In this document: in pieces, positions 1-8,908 of the stretch
Layout: every line of letters begins with the position of its first letter
Position numbering within the stretch: the first letter of the stretch is position 1
From: Lederbergia galactosidilytica
GTDB lineage: Bacteria; Bacillota; Bacilli; Bacillales; Bacillaceae_C
Direction: 5' to 3'
Length of the DNA: 64,000 bases
Assembly (NCBI RefSeq): GCF_017873565.1
Contig: NZ_JAGGKH010000003.1
Coordinates: 1-64,000, forward strand
Notes under the pieces: generated by a model
Seen by the model: the letters and a program-made list of their open reading frames with translations, nothing else
Databases searched by the model: none
Told to the model about the DNA's origin: nothing
Made by a program: the position numbers and the translations under genes

Positions 1-180
1 GCCCTTGTTACTTGTAATTCAAACCATTGGCGTGTTTGTCAAGAGCGATTGCGGTAGCTTACCACCACATTTAGACCGTAGAGCTACGTTTAGGCTTTTG
101 TTTTCATAGAATTTTTGACACTACCGTTTATTGTATGATTTAGGAGGTAGAAGGTTTATTTGAATGCACAGGTGGAAATA

Positions 181-212
181 AAAAAGCTACCGAGAATTCT
201 CGGCAGCTTTTT
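181..212 (-). terminator. Terminator of the yjzC-like gene
   Basis: Hairpin with arms around GCTACCGAGA and TCTCGGCAGC (one mismatch). On the minus strand it is followed by a T-rich run, and it lies just past the stop codon of the YjzC-like gene. The 180 bases before it hold no recognisable gene. Confidence 0.75.
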
Positions 213-228
213 GTGCAGATTGCACTTC

Positions 229-441
229 TTATTTTTCTAAGATCCAAACATGTTGACGATCTCTTACTTTTTCTTCGCCTTTATGTTCAATTGTTACTGT
301 ATAAGCTTTAAGGTCAGGGAGTTTATCTCCTTGTTGAAGTTCTACACGTTGCGGATCCTTTACTTTCCCGCCGCCATGACCTGCTTCCACATAAGTACCT
401 GCTACGGGTGCTGTGTCACCTGGTTTGTAAAATTGGTTCAT
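229..441 (-). CDS. YjzC-like small protein
   Basis: A 70-residue soluble protein. It has the pattern seen in the YjzC family of Bacillus: an N-terminal F-x-P-G-x-x-A-P segment (here FYKPGDTAPVAGTYVE), then GGGKVKDP and a basic, aromatic C-terminus. The function of the family is unknown. The ATG is preceded by a GTGAGGGA ribosome binding site, and an extended -10 promoter and a clear terminator flank the gene, so it appears to be a single-gene unit. Family assignment is from memory of the motif. Confidence 0.7.
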   Translation of the reverse strand: MNQFYKPGDTAPVAGTYVEAGHGGGKVKDPQRVELQQGDKLPDLKAYTVTIEHKGEEKVRDRQHVWILEK

Positions 442-483
442 AATGTATTTCCCTCACTTTAGATAGATTGCACACTATAAGAT

Positions 484-492
484 ATTATAGCA
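484..492 (-). promoter_or_regulatory. Extended -10 promoter element for yjzC-like gene
   Basis: On the minus strand the sequence reads TGCTATAAT, an extended -10 motif, about 45 bases upstream of the start codon at 441. A weak -35 (TTGGCA) lies 19 bases further upstream. Confidence 0.5.
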
Positions 493-884
493 AAGAATGC
501 ATACAAAATGCCAACTGATCGTAAAAGATTAAATTTTGCAAAAAATATTACCTGTTCATTATGTTCTTCCTCATTTATAAAAGAAGATTCCTTTTTGAAG
601 CGGTCAATACAGTAAGAACGCTGTCTCTTCTCGTATTTTATCATTTGTCAAATTGGCGCAATCGATAAAGAATTGGTCAATTTTACCTGAGGTGAAGTCA
701 TTTCAAAACGTTTATAGTTTATTATTTACTTCCTAGAAAAGCCCCTTCTAAAGGATGATTATTGCATTATGTTAATGATTGTGTCGAATTCAACTGTTCA
801 AAGACTAATAAACTTTTATAGATTTCTCCGATAGGTCTACAAGATGTGGTTAGAATAGCACTGTGCCCGGATGACACTCTTAGT

Positions 885-908
885 GTTTATTCTTACACGA
901 GAATAAAC
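885..908 (-). terminator. Hairpin after the amino acid ABC operon
   Basis: Perfect 9-bp inverted repeat GTTTATTCT/AGAATAAAC with a 6-base loop, 22 bases past the stop codon of the ABC ATPase gene. There is no strong U-tract, so it may act as a terminator or as an mRNA end stabiliser. Confidence 0.45.
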
Positions 909-929
909 AGGTGCCTAGCTCTTATCATG

Positions 930-1661
930 TTACAATATTTTACTTAAAAATTCTTGTGTACGTTCGTTTTGTGGATTGTCAAAAATTTGATCAGGATCTC
1001 CTTTTTCCATGATAATTCCCTCATCCATAAAAACTACGCGATCCCCAACTTCACGCGCAAAGCCCATTTCATGTGTTACGACTACCATAGTCATTCCATC
1101 ATCTGCTAGCTCTTTCATTACCTGTAAAACATCGCCAACTAATTCTGGGTCTAAAGCAGAAGTTGGTTCATCGAAAAGCATAACTTTTGGATTCATTGCT
1201 AATGCGCGCGCAATGGCGACTCGTTGCTTCTGGCCTCCTGATAGACTTTGCGGATAGACATGAGCCTTATCGGAAAGACCGACCTTGTCTAATAAGGGCT
1301 TAGCAATTTTTTCAGCATCCGATTTAGACATCCCTTTTACTTTTTGTGGACCTAATATAATATTGTCTAACACTGTCTTATGTGGAAAAAGATTAAAATG
1401 TTGAAACACCATTCCAACCTGGGAACGGATATCATTAATATTCACAGCAGGATCAACGATATTATCACCATCAATGATCACTTCCCCTGATGAAATTTCC
1501 TCTAATAAATTGAGACAACGTAGAAAGGTACTTTTTCCAGAACCAGATGGGCCGATAACACAGACCACCTCATTTTCTTCAATTTCCATATCAATTCCTT
1601 TTAAAACTTCCAATTTACCAAAGCTCTTATGCAAATTATTTACTGTAATCATATTAGACAT
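930..1661 (-). CDS. Polar amino acid ABC transporter, ATP-binding protein
   Basis: A 243-residue cytoplasmic ATPase that energises uptake of a polar amino acid. It has Walker [10 protein letters not shown] near residue 38, signature [15 protein letters not shown], Walker [15 protein letters not shown] and the H-loop TH. Length and motifs fit the GlnQ/ArtM/HisP group. The gene overlaps the permease gene by 8 bases, so the two are translationally coupled. The substrate (glutamine, arginine, cystine or other) cannot be told from the ATPase. Confidence 0.95.
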   Translation of the reverse strand: MSNMITVNNLHKSFGKLEVLKGIDMEIEENEVVCVIGPSGSGKSTFLRCLNLLEEISSGEVIIDGDNIVDPAVNINDIRSQVGMVFQHFNLFPHKTVLDNIILGPQKVKGMSKSDAEKIAKPLLDKVGLSDKAHVYPQSLSGGQKQRVAIARALAMNPKVMLFDEPTSALDPELVGDVLQVMKELADDGMTMVVVTHEMGFAREVGDRVVFMDEGIIMEKGDPDQIFDNPQNERTQEFLSKIL

Positions 1662-2316
1662 CCAGCTTCCTTTCTAATCTTTGCAAATAATATGAGGTAG
1701 GAACAGTAATGAGAAGATATAGCACACAAACCATAATTAACGTTTGGAATGCGGAGAAAGTGGCATTATAATACTGTTTTCCCATATAAAGAAGTTCACC
1801 CACAGCAATAACTGAAAATAGGGAAGTATCTTTCAAACTGATGATAAATTGATTCCCGAGGGGAGGGATCATTCTTTTAAAAGCTTGCGGCCAAATAATA
1901 TAACGCATCGTTTGTTTCGCAGTTAATCCGATCGAACGTCCAGCTTCATGCTGTCCTTCATCAATGGATTTTACGGCCCCACGAACGATTTCCGAAATAT
2001 AAGCACCAGCATTAATAGAAATGGCAATAATCGAGGCTGTGATCTTATCAATATTAAAGCCAATTAAATCTTCCGAAAGCCCTACATAAATAAATAAAAT
2101 TTGCACAAGAATCGGAGTTCCACGCACGACTTCGACATAAAAGCCACAAATGAAACGGAGAATTTTACTCTTTGATAAACGGCCTAAACCAGCTAAAGCA
2201 CCAAGAATAAAACCAAGAATTAGACCGATGATCGTAATAATTAATGTCCAAAGCAATCCTTTAAAAAGCATGGGGAGGCTTTGAATATAGTGACTATCCA
2301 TGATTGTTTCTAACAT
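1654..2316 (-). CDS. Polar amino acid ABC transporter, permease
   Basis: A 220-residue membrane protein of the HisM/GlnP family with about five membrane segments. The ABC coupling loop ([21 protein letters not shown]) lies around residues 133-153. The start ATG follows AAAGGGAGAG. It is one gene of a three-gene importer read on the minus strand: binding protein, then permease, then ATPase. The binding-protein gene is 248 bases upstream, a gap that may reduce expression of the membrane components relative to the binding protein. Confidence 0.95.
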   Translation of the reverse strand: MLETIMDSHYIQSLPMLFKGLLWTLIITIIGLILGFILGALAGLGRLSKSKILRFICGFYVEVVRGTPILVQILFIYVGLSEDLIGFNIDKITASIIAISINAGAYISEIVRGAVKSIDEGQHEAGRSIGLTAKQTMRYIIWPQAFKRMIPPLGNQFIISLKDTSLFSVIAVGELLYMGKQYYNATFSAFQTLIMVCVLYLLITVPTSYYLQRLERKLDV

Positions 2317-2564
2317 TCTCTATTTCTCTCCCTTTAAAAACAAATTTTACATGAGTGAAAAGTCGCAACAAGTTAATGGTACTTGTTGCGACTAGCTGAG
2401 CAGTTGAGAGGGATTGGAGGATACAGGGCAGACGAACAGGAAAATTTAGTGCCAATAAGCTGACAGGATGCCGTCGGCCACATGAAAAGCTACAAGAAAC
2501 TGAGTTTAGCCTTTGATCCTTAAATTACTCCTGTATCCTAAACTCTCCAATTGGCAGCTTCCAT
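2317..2564. other. Spacer with long imperfect inverted repeat inside the ABC operon
   Basis: Separates the binding-protein and permease genes. GGATACAGG near 2420 and CCTGTATCC near 2530 are inverted copies embedded in longer imperfect arms, so the spacer RNA could fold into a large stem. Such structures often protect the upstream binding-protein message; that role is inferred. Confidence 0.35.
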
Positions 2565-3374
2565 TTATTCTTCGCCTAACCAATCATCCCCAGGCTTTTC
2601 ACCAAAGTATTTCTCATAAATCTCAGCATATGTGCCATCTTTAATCATACTTTCAAGCGCTTCATTGGAATCATCAACCAATTCGGATCCCTTTTTAAAG
2701 GCGATTCCATAGGATTCACCTTGAAGGATTTCCCCTGTGGTTTTTAATTTTCCTTTACCCTCTTGAGCGATAAAGTATTGAACATTTGGAACATCGTATA
2801 AAGCTCCATCGAGCTTACCATTGGCTAAGTTCATATATGCTGTGACAATTTCGGGATAAGCCTCCACTTGAGCTTCTGTATTTTCTCCTAAGAAGCTTTC
2901 ACTTGTAGAGCCTTGGCGAGATCCTATTTTCTTTCCATCTACATCATCGATCGATTCAATATCACTGTCTTCAGGTACCATTAAGATAATGCCAGAATCA
3001 TAATAGGGAATAGAGAAATCAAGTGTTTCCTCACGTTCAGGTGTAATCGACATACCGGCAATGCCGATTTCATAACGGCCACCTTGCATACCTGCAAGCA
3101 GACCATCAAAATCCATTGATTCAAATTCAATTTCATAGCCAGCACGTTTGGCGATCTCTGTGATCAAGTCGATATCAAAACCTTCTAGTTCCCCTGTTTT
3201 TGTATTAAGATATTCAAATGGCTTAAAATTCGAATCTGTTGCGACTGTATAGGTTTTTCCTTTCGAATCACCGTCTCCGTTACTACCTCCATCAGCATTT
3301 TCTTTTGTTCCACATGCTGCAAGCGCTAGCATAAGGGAAACCATTGCTACAAGGAAAAATAACTTTTTCTTCAA
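2565..3374 (-). CDS. Amino acid ABC transporter, substrate-binding lipoprotein
   Basis: A 269-residue extracytoplasmic solute-binding protein. A signal peptide ends in lipobox LALAAC (Cys near residue 21), followed by a Gly/Asp/Ser-rich linker and a family 3 SBP fold: TDSNFKPFEY, the GFDIDLITEIAKRAG signature, and the MSITPEREETLDFSIPYY region that carries the conserved Arg which pairs with the ligand carboxylate. It delivers the amino acid to the permease encoded downstream. GlnH-like by overall pattern, but the substrate is not proven. Confidence 0.93.
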   Translation of the reverse strand: MKKKLFFLVAMVSLMLALAACGTKENADGGSNGDGDSKGKTYTVATDSNFKPFEYLNTKTGELEGFDIDLITEIAKRAGYEIEFESMDFDGLLAGMQGGRYEIGIAGMSITPEREETLDFSIPYYDSGIILMVPEDSDIESIDDVDGKKIGSRQGSTSESFLGENTEAQVEAYPEIVTAYMNLANGKLDGALYDVPNVQYFIAQEGKGKLKTTGEILQGESYGIAFKKGSELVDDSNEALESMIKDGTYAEIYEKYFGEKPGDDWLGEE

Positions 3375-3792
3375 AATTGAGACACCCCTCCTGATTTTTT
3401 ATATCCATTCTCCGAGTTTTTTACTTTTTCAGATTTGTAAAGTGACTGGCAAAATATACATATGTGTAATTCGCAGAATAGACGTTTGGGCTTTTATTCC
3501 ACCCGTTCTTTATTATCTACTAAAGCTGGAATAAAGGAAAAATTCTCAAAACAGTATGAGAATGGATAAGCAAGGATAAGAGCATATGTAATCAACGTAA
3601 GCTACAATTCTTGTAAAAATCCTCTCTATACGTCTTGATAACTGTTTGATACCCTCTGTATCATTTAATAAAACATGTTTTGTTAAAGGGAAGATATTTT
3701 AAAAGGGATGAAAAACCGCTTATTCCCCAGAAAGGTCAACATAAATACTCCCAGCACATAAAGGGGGCTGGGAGTATTAGGGATGTTCTCGA
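3375..3792. other. Intergenic region upstream of the ABC operon
   Basis: About 420 bases that should hold the promoter of the binding-protein gene. No T-box, known riboswitch or strong sigma-A promoter was recognised. The only clear element is the terminator at 3745-3777, which belongs to the phosphatase operon. Confidence 0.5.
3745..3777 (-). terminator. Terminator of the HAD-SLAP-PTPase operon
   Basis: Perfect 11-bp inverted repeat ATACTCCCAGC/GCTGGGAGTAT, 15 bases past the stop codon of the phosphatase gene, followed on the minus strand by TTATG. Confidence 0.8.
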
Positions 3793-4263
3793 TTATTTGG
3801 TTAGCTTCATTTCTGCTTTGATTTTTTCTAATAAGTGTTGACAACCAAGACTTACAAGTCGATATGTCTCTTGAAAGTCACCTGTATAATAAGGGTCAGG
3901 TACATCTTTAGGTTGATCAGTTAAATCCAGAAGACGGATCATATTAGAGTGTGGAGTATGACCAGAAATTTTATTCATATTGCCTATATTACTTTCATCC
4001 ATTCCAATAATATAATCAAATTTGTCTAGATCTTTTTTCGTAAATTTCCTTGCCAATAACTTATCTGCATTAATTTGATATTCATTCAGGATCTCCAAAG
4101 TTCCTTGATGAGGGGGAGAACCAACATGCCAATCCCCCGTGCCGGCAGAATCAACATTGATTTTTTCTGTTAATCCCTCTTTTTCAACTAAGTCACGGAA
4201 AATAGCCTCTGCCATAGGGGAACGGCAAATATTACCGAGACAAACAAATAATACATGAATCAC
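3793..4263 (-). CDS. Low-molecular-weight protein tyrosine phosphatase
   Basis: A 156-residue cytoplasmic phosphatase that removes phosphate from tyrosine (or arginine) residues of proteins. The P-loop C-x5-R-S is VCLGNICRSPMAEA, with nucleophile Cys8, Arg14 and Ser15. The general-acid loop DPYY near residue 122 is also present. It resembles YfkJ of Bacillus. The gene overlaps the SLAP-domain gene by 4 bases (ATGA), so it is translationally coupled to it and to the HAD phosphatase gene. Confidence 0.92.
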   Translation of the reverse strand: MIHVLFVCLGNICRSPMAEAIFRDLVEKEGLTEKINVDSAGTGDWHVGSPPHQGTLEILNEYQINADKLLARKFTKKDLDKFDYIIGMDESNIGNMNKISGHTPHSNMIRLLDLTDQPKDVPDPYYTGDFQETYRLVSLGCQHLLEKIKAEMKLTK

Positions 4264-4652
4264 TCGACTTCCTCCTCTACAACGGAAATGAATATTGTAG
4301 TTAAATCAGCCTCTTCCCTTTCCATCATCTGTTTAGAAAAAACAAAGGACCATGGTTGAGATGACATAGGATCGATTTTTAATAAAGAAGAGAAGATTCC
4401 TTGTGCAATCGTTTCGTTACGATCATCCGTGACCTTTACAATTTGTCTTTGTAGCTGTAAAGGATGAGGAAAACCATTGTGCAGAAAGACCGTTGCCACC
4501 AGTCCACCATTTCGTTTATATTTTGTCAATAAAGGAGTGACTGAAAAGGAACCTTTAGGAAGACAGATGGAATCTGCCTTTTGTATATACTGAATCTTTT
4601 CATTTTTAGTTAATTGCTGGTCCCAGACTGGATGAAAATGAACAGTTGACAT
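4260..4652 (-). CDS. SLAP-domain protein
   Basis: About 130 residues. Most of the protein is one SLAP (S-layer associated protein) beta-domain: FHPVWDQQLTKNEK near the start, then the typical VATVFLHNGFPHPLQLQ strand pair and the SSQPWSFVFSK motif. No signal peptide or membrane segment is visible, so it is probably cytoplasmic. An earlier TTG at 4667 is possible, but GAGG lies about 8 bases before the ATG at 4652, which I chose. It overlaps the downstream phosphatase gene. The molecular role is unknown. Confidence 0.75.
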   Translation of the reverse strand: MSTVHFHPVWDQQLTKNEKIQYIQKADSICLPKGSFSVTPLLTKYKRNGGLVATVFLHNGFPHPLQLQRQIVKVTDDRNETIAQGIFSSLLKIDPMSSQPWSFVFSKQMMEREEADLTTIFISVVEEEVE

Positions 4653-4656
4653 ATCA

Positions 4657-5448
4657 TCATTCCTCAATAAGATTAAGTGATTTTAAACCATTGGAGATTC
4701 CGGATTCAGTGACACTGGTCGTTTTGTGCTTGGCATATTGATAAAGATCTGGATGAGCATTGCCCATGGCAAATCCTTCTCCTACAGTCTGTAACATTTC
4801 TTTATCGTTCATACCATCTCCAAACGCAATCGCATTATCCTTTGGAATCTGTAAAACTTCTAGTATTTTGTTAATGGCTCCACCTTTATTTACCCGATCA
4901 CGAATAACATCATAACAGTGAAGTAATGCTTCCACATTGACTTGGGAAAGATGATAGGTTGAATCGAAATGATATAATTTTTGATCTTCAGGTTTAAGAT
5001 TGATTAGAGTAGCGCCAAGAATTTGATCGGCCACTTCTTCAGTAAACAGTTCATTTTGTTTTAATTGGAACATCTCAATGAAATGTTGGACAACAGGTGA
5101 ATTTAAGCGAGTAAAATAGTTTTTTTCACTTGTATATAAGACCATTTCATGTTGGTTTTCTTTTGCAATCTCTAGAAACTTTAATACCGTTTCACTTTTC
5201 ATCGGTTCATCGACAACAGGTTCTTCTTTGTAAAGTGCCAGGGCTCCATTATAGCCAATAAAAGAATGGACATTCAGTTCCTTTGCCAAATCCCTAATTT
5301 CGTGTAAGGGTCTACCAGTGGCTAGGAATACTTCTAATCCTTTCTTTTGTACCTGTTGGATCGCCGCTTTTGTTGAGGGATCATAAGTATGATCTGGTTT
5401 AAGAATAGTTCCATCAATATCTAAAAATAATACCTGATAAGTAGACAT
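4657..5448 (-). CDS. Cof-type HAD-IIB family phosphatase
   Basis: A 263-residue haloacid-dehalogenase-fold hydrolase. Motif I DIDGTI holds the nucleophile Asp, motif II is ATGRP, and motif III/IV is KGGAINKILEVL followed by FGDGMNDKEML. The cap is type C2B. Members dephosphorylate sugar phosphates, FMN or similar small metabolites. A GTG at 5469 could extend the protein by 7 residues, but AAGGAG sits correctly before the ATG at 5448. It is the first gene of the three-gene phosphatase/SLAP operon. Confidence 0.9.
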   Translation of the reverse strand: MSTYQVLFLDIDGTILKPDHTYDPSTKAAIQQVQKKGLEVFLATGRPLHEIRDLAKELNVHSFIGYNGALALYKEEPVVDEPMKSETVLKFLEIAKENQHEMVLYTSEKNYFTRLNSPVVQHFIEMFQLKQNELFTEEVADQILGATLINLKPEDQKLYHFDSTYHLSQVNVEALLHCYDVIRDRVNKGGAINKILEVLQIPKDNAIAFGDGMNDKEMLQTVGEGFAMGNAHPDLYQYAKHKTTSVTESGISNGLKSLNLIEE

Positions 5449-5574
5449 TTTATTCTCCTTTTTGAACACGCACTTTTAAGCAGTTTATCATATTAAGGAA
5501 ATAAAACATATATACGGAGGAGGAAGAAAGAGAAAGTGCGCGAATTTTGTCAAGGGAAATATAAGGAAGAATGC

Positions 5575-5603
5575 TTGACACTATCAGGAAAATAGGGAAT
5601 CAT
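5575..5603 (+). promoter_or_regulatory. Possible promoter of the aldo/keto reductase gene
   Basis: Consensus -35 TTGACA at 5575-5580, then 17 bases and AATCAT at 5598-5603, a weak -10. The start codon follows about 45 bases later. Confidence 0.4.
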
Positions 5604-5648
5604 AAAAGTGTAAAGCTACTATTAAAATATTAGTGAGGGGCGATCCTA

Positions 5649-6593
5649 ATGAAGTATCGTAGACTTGGTAAAACAGGTTTAAAAGTTAGTGAGATTAGTC
5701 TTGGAAGCTGGTTAACCTATGGGAAATCTGTGGAAGATGATACTGCAACAAAGACGATACATAGGGCCTATGATTTAGGGATTAATTTTTTTGACTCCGC
5801 AAATGTTTATGAACAAGGAGAAGGTGAAAAGGTACTTTCCAAAGCCTTAAAGGAATTCCCTCGTGAATCTTACGTAATTACTACAAAAGCTTTTTGGCCG
5901 ATGGGAGAGAGACCGAATGACCGCGGCCTATCTCGTAAACATGTTTATGAACAAGTACATAATAGTTTAAAGCGCATGGATTTGGATTATGTTGATATAT
6001 TTTATTGCCATCGTTATGACCCTGAGACCCCTGTGGAGGAAACTCTTCGTGTAATCGATGATTTGATTCGTCAGGGGAAAATTTTATACGCTGGTGTTAG
6101 TGAATGGACTGCTGCCCAAATTGAGGAAGCAGTAGGGATAGCTGATCGAAAATTATTGGATCGAATTGTTGTCAATCAACCTGTCTATAATATGTTGAAT
6201 CGCTATATAGAGAAGGAAGTTTTACCTGTATCTAGTAAGTATGGCATTGGACAAGTGGTGTTCTCTCCACTTGCACAGGGGATTTTAACTGGAAAATATC
6301 TTGGTGGTAATATACCAGAAACAAGCCGTGCAGCAAATAATGAAATCAATAATGGCGTAAAAGGTATGCTAACAGAAGAAGTATTGGATAAAGTAAGAAA
6401 ATTAGATGAAGTAGCAAAAGAGTTGGACACAACATTACCGGCATTGGCCATTGCTTGGATTTTGCGTCAGCCAATGATAGCGAGTGCTTTGGTTGGTGCT
6501 AGTAGACCAGAACAAATTGAGGCTAATGTAAAAGGTAGTGAGCTTGAATTAACTGCCGATGTACTTGATAAAATAGAAGACATACTTGCCTAA
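5649..6593 (+). CDS. Aldo/keto reductase, potassium-channel beta-subunit-like
   Basis: A 314-residue NADPH-dependent oxidoreductase with the (beta/alpha)8 fold. The catalytic tetrad is complete: Asp49, Tyr54, Lys80 and His121. The opening MKYRRLGKTGLKVSEISLGSW and the insertion after Lys80 (FWPMGERPNDRGLSRKH) match the voltage-gated potassium channel beta-subunit/YghZ subgroup. It reduces aldehydes or ketones; the physiological substrate is unknown. Single gene, with TGAGGGG before the ATG and a strong terminator directly after it. Confidence 0.93.
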   Translation: MKYRRLGKTGLKVSEISLGSWLTYGKSVEDDTATKTIHRAYDLGINFFDSANVYEQGEGEKVLSKALKEFPRESYVITTKAFWPMGERPNDRGLSRKHVYEQVHNSLKRMDLDYVDIFYCHRYDPETPVEETLRVIDDLIRQGKILYAGVSEWTAAQIEEAVGIADRKLLDRIVVNQPVYNMLNRYIEKEVLPVSSKYGIGQVVFSPLAQGILTGKYLGGNIPETSRAANNEINNGVKGMLTEEVLDKVRKLDEVAKELDTTLPALAIAWILRQPMIASALVGASRPEQIEANVKGSELELTADVLDKIEDILA

Positions 6594-6598
6594 AGAAG

Positions 6599-6633
6599 AA
6601 GCTTCGATTTCTTAACTGAAATCGAAGCTTTTT
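6599..6633 (+). terminator. Terminator of the aldo/keto reductase gene
   Basis: Perfect 13-bp inverted repeat AAGCTTCGATTTC/GAAATCGAAGCTT followed by TTT, starting 6 bases after the stop codon. Confidence 0.9.
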
Positions 6634-6981
6634 ACAAATATATTATTTGTTGTATTTTGTCATCCCAAAAACATAATAACCCTTTGAAAGGATTCGGAGT
6701 AGTACAATAAGCTCTCAAAAACGATTAAGAAAGGCCGTGTCTATAGAAGATGAATAAATTTCAAAAAAATCGCTAAAAATGACGAAACGACTGCGGCAGG
6801 GGAGTTTTTTAGGCAATTTTCAACTTTTGAAATAGCCTGTGTTGCAGTCATTACATTTTTAAAAAAGGGAAATTTTCCATTAATGTTAAATAGGTAAATT
6901 ATTATAATAGGAATTGTAAATTCTATTGTCTTACTGCCACGATAGAATAATAGAAAATGAGAGGAAAGGAATTTTATATAC
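6634..6981. other. Intergenic region before the MATE exporter
   Basis: AT-rich. TATAAT at 6903-6908 has no good -35. GAGAGGAAAGG before 6982 is the ribosome binding site of the exporter. Nothing else was recognised. Confidence 0.4.
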
Positions 6982-8340
6982 ATGCAGCAAGAGAATTTTA
7001 CAAGTGGCCCAATCGGGAAACAGTTGCTCTTTTTTTCAGGCCCCATTATTCTAACTAATCTTCTCCAAGTGTCCTATCAATTGATTGATAGCTTATGGGT
7101 TGGAAATCTACTAGGTGCTTCGGCGCTTGGAGCTGTAGCAGTGTCTAGTACTGTTATTTTTACGGTGCTATCATTTATTATTGGCATTAATAACGCTACA
7201 TTGACGATTTTGTCCCAATTAAAAGGAAAGAGCGATGCGGTTGGATTAAAAAATTATACGAATGCATTCACTGTCATTTTAGGGAGTATGGCTATTATTC
7301 TTGGAGTTCTCGGCTACTTTTCAGCTGAGTGGATCCTCCGGTTATTAGGGACACCGGAGTCAATGTTGAGTGCTGCAACAGGTTATTTACAAATAAACTT
7401 TTTAGGGATTCTCTTCCTATTTGGTTATAATTTTATTGGGACGGTATTTCGAGCGCTAGGAAACAGTAAAACCCCATTACGATTTGTTGGGATTGCGGTG
7501 ATTCTAAATCTCTTTCTAGATCCGCTTTTTATTTATGTGTTTGATTGGGGGATAGACGGGGCGGCGTTTGCAACGATTGTAGCTCAAGGGGTTGCCTTCA
7601 TATATGGTGTGTATTTAAGTGTTTCCCATAAGCAAATCCCTTTTTCACGCCCATCCCTGCCAAAGGTAGAGGAGGTAAAATTAATACTTGGACAAGGCCT
7701 CCCAGCTGGATTGCAAATGACTGTGATTTCGGCAGGATCTGCAGCGATCATGAGTGTTGTTACTTCATTTGGAAGTGATGCTGTTTCGGGGTTTGGAGCA
7801 GCACAACGTTTGGAAAGTATGATTATGCTTCCTGCTCAAGCATTGGGGACTTCAGTCAATAGTATGGCAGGTCAAAATATTGCGGTAGGAAAATGGAGAA
7901 GGGTTCATAAAATCACTCTATATGCAACGATCTTGAACTTGGTTACTATGCTGCTGATAGCCCTTCTCATTTTTGTGATCGGTGGCTGGGGAATTCGGTT
8001 GTTTATTTCTGAACCAGGAGCTGTTCATTTTGGTACAGACTATATAAAGATGGTCGCATTCTTCTTCCCATTCTTAGGTTTTAATTTTGTATGGAATGGG
8101 GTTGTTCGTGCCTCTGGTGCTGCTTTTCAAGTACTAGTTTTAAATCTTATCTCCTTCTGGATCTTACGCTTCCCATTAACTTGGATGTTTGCCCAATATT
8201 TTGGCGAGAAGGGAATCGCATATGGATTAGGTAGTAGTTTTGTCATTAGCAGTGTAGTGGCTTTTGGATATTATCGCTTTGGAAGATGGAGTGAAAAAGA
8301 ATTGCTAAAAGATGCTTCCGCTAGATCGGTGGAATCATAA
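6982..8340 (+). CDS. MATE family multidrug/cation antiporter
   Basis: A 452-residue integral membrane protein with about 12 membrane segments, arranged as two similar halves (roughly residues 10-225 and 235-440). It starts with the typical GPIGKQLLFFSGPIILTNLLQVSYQLIDSLWVG region of the NorM/DinF superfamily, and GAAQRLESMIMLPAQALG in the second half is also characteristic. It probably exports cationic compounds in exchange for Na+ or H+. A GNAT acetyltransferase gene follows 25 bases later and is likely co-transcribed. Confidence 0.93.
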   Translation: MQQENFTSGPIGKQLLFFSGPIILTNLLQVSYQLIDSLWVGNLLGASALGAVAVSSTVIFTVLSFIIGINNATLTILSQLKGKSDAVGLKNYTNAFTVILGSMAIILGVLGYFSAEWILRLLGTPESMLSAATGYLQINFLGILFLFGYNFIGTVFRALGNSKTPLRFVGIAVILNLFLDPLFIYVFDWGIDGAAFATIVAQGVAFIYGVYLSVSHKQIPFSRPSLPKVEEVKLILGQGLPAGLQMTVISAGSAAIMSVVTSFGSDAVSGFGAAQRLESMIMLPAQALGTSVNSMAGQNIAVGKWRRVHKITLYATILNLVTMLLIALLIFVIGGWGIRLFISEPGAVHFGTDYIKMVAFFFPFLGFNFVWNGVVRASGAAFQVLVLNLISFWILRFPLTWMFAQYFGEKGIAYGLGSSFVISSVVAFGYYRFGRWSEKELLKDASARSVES

Positions 8341-8365
8341 GCTGTTTTAAGAATGAGGTGGGTCT

Positions 8366-8908
8366 ATGTTTGTACTTCCAGTGGATAATGAGCTCTATTT
8401 ACGAATAGCGGAAGAGAAAGATGCAGAAGAACTTTTTAAACTAATAGATCGATTTAGGGAATCCCTACGGGAATGGTTACCTTGGATTGACAGGACGATA
8501 AGAAAAGAAGATACAATCACTTTCATTCAATTTAGTCAGAAAGGTTTTGCTGAATTTACTTCCATGAATCTGGTTATTCTATATAGAGAGAAAATCGTTG
8601 GTGTAGCGGGATTTAATGAAATGGATGTAGAAAATAAAGTGCTGTCGATTGGGTATTGGTTAGGTCAGTGCTATCAAGGCAATGGAATTATGAATCGGGT
8701 TGTCCGTTCACTAGCAGACTTCGCGCTTAATCATCTTCATTTTAACCGGATTGAAATTCGTATCGCAGTCGGTAATAAAAAGAGTCAAGCGATACCTGAA
8801 AAACTTGGTTTTAAAAAAGAAGGAGTTCTCCGCGAAACAGAGTGGCTTTATGATCATTATGTGGATCATATTGTATACAGTTTACTTGCCAGTGATAACC
8901 TAGAGTAG
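8366..8908 (+). CDS. GNAT acetyltransferase, RimJ/RimL (YdaF-like)
   Basis: A 180-residue acetyl-CoA dependent N-acetyltransferase. The acetyl-CoA binding motif is YQGNGIMNRVV near residue 110. The C-terminal IEIRIAVGNKKSQAIPEKLGFKKEGVLRE block is typical of the RimJ/RimL group. The substrate may be a ribosomal protein N-terminus or a small molecule. It is preceded by GAGGTGGG and lies close behind the exporter gene, so a shared detoxification role is possible but unproven. Confidence 0.9.
   Translation: MFVLPVDNELYLRIAEEKDAEELFKLIDRFRESLREWLPWIDRTIRKEDTITFIQFSQKGFAEFTSMNLVILYREKIVGVAGFNEMDVENKVLSIGYWLGQCYQGNGIMNRVVRSLADFALNHLHFNRIEIRIAVGNKKSQAIPEKLGFKKEGVLRETEWLYDHYVDHIVYSLLASDNLE

Larger units (their letters stand above)
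442..929. other. Intergenic stretch without a convincing gene
   Basis: Apart from the yjzC-like promoter and a hairpin at 885-908, nothing recognisable is present. A 61-codon open frame at 459-644 on the minus strand has no ribosome binding site or family resemblance. Confidence 0.5.

Noticed and set aside
459-644. 61-codon open frame on the minus strand
   Set aside because: No ribosome binding site, no family resemblance, and it covers the yjzC-like promoter.
3448-3470. TACATATGTG upstream of the amino acid ABC operon as a BlaI operator
   Set aside because: Only a partial match to the TACTAC-N4-GTAGTA pattern, and no link to beta-lactam genes.
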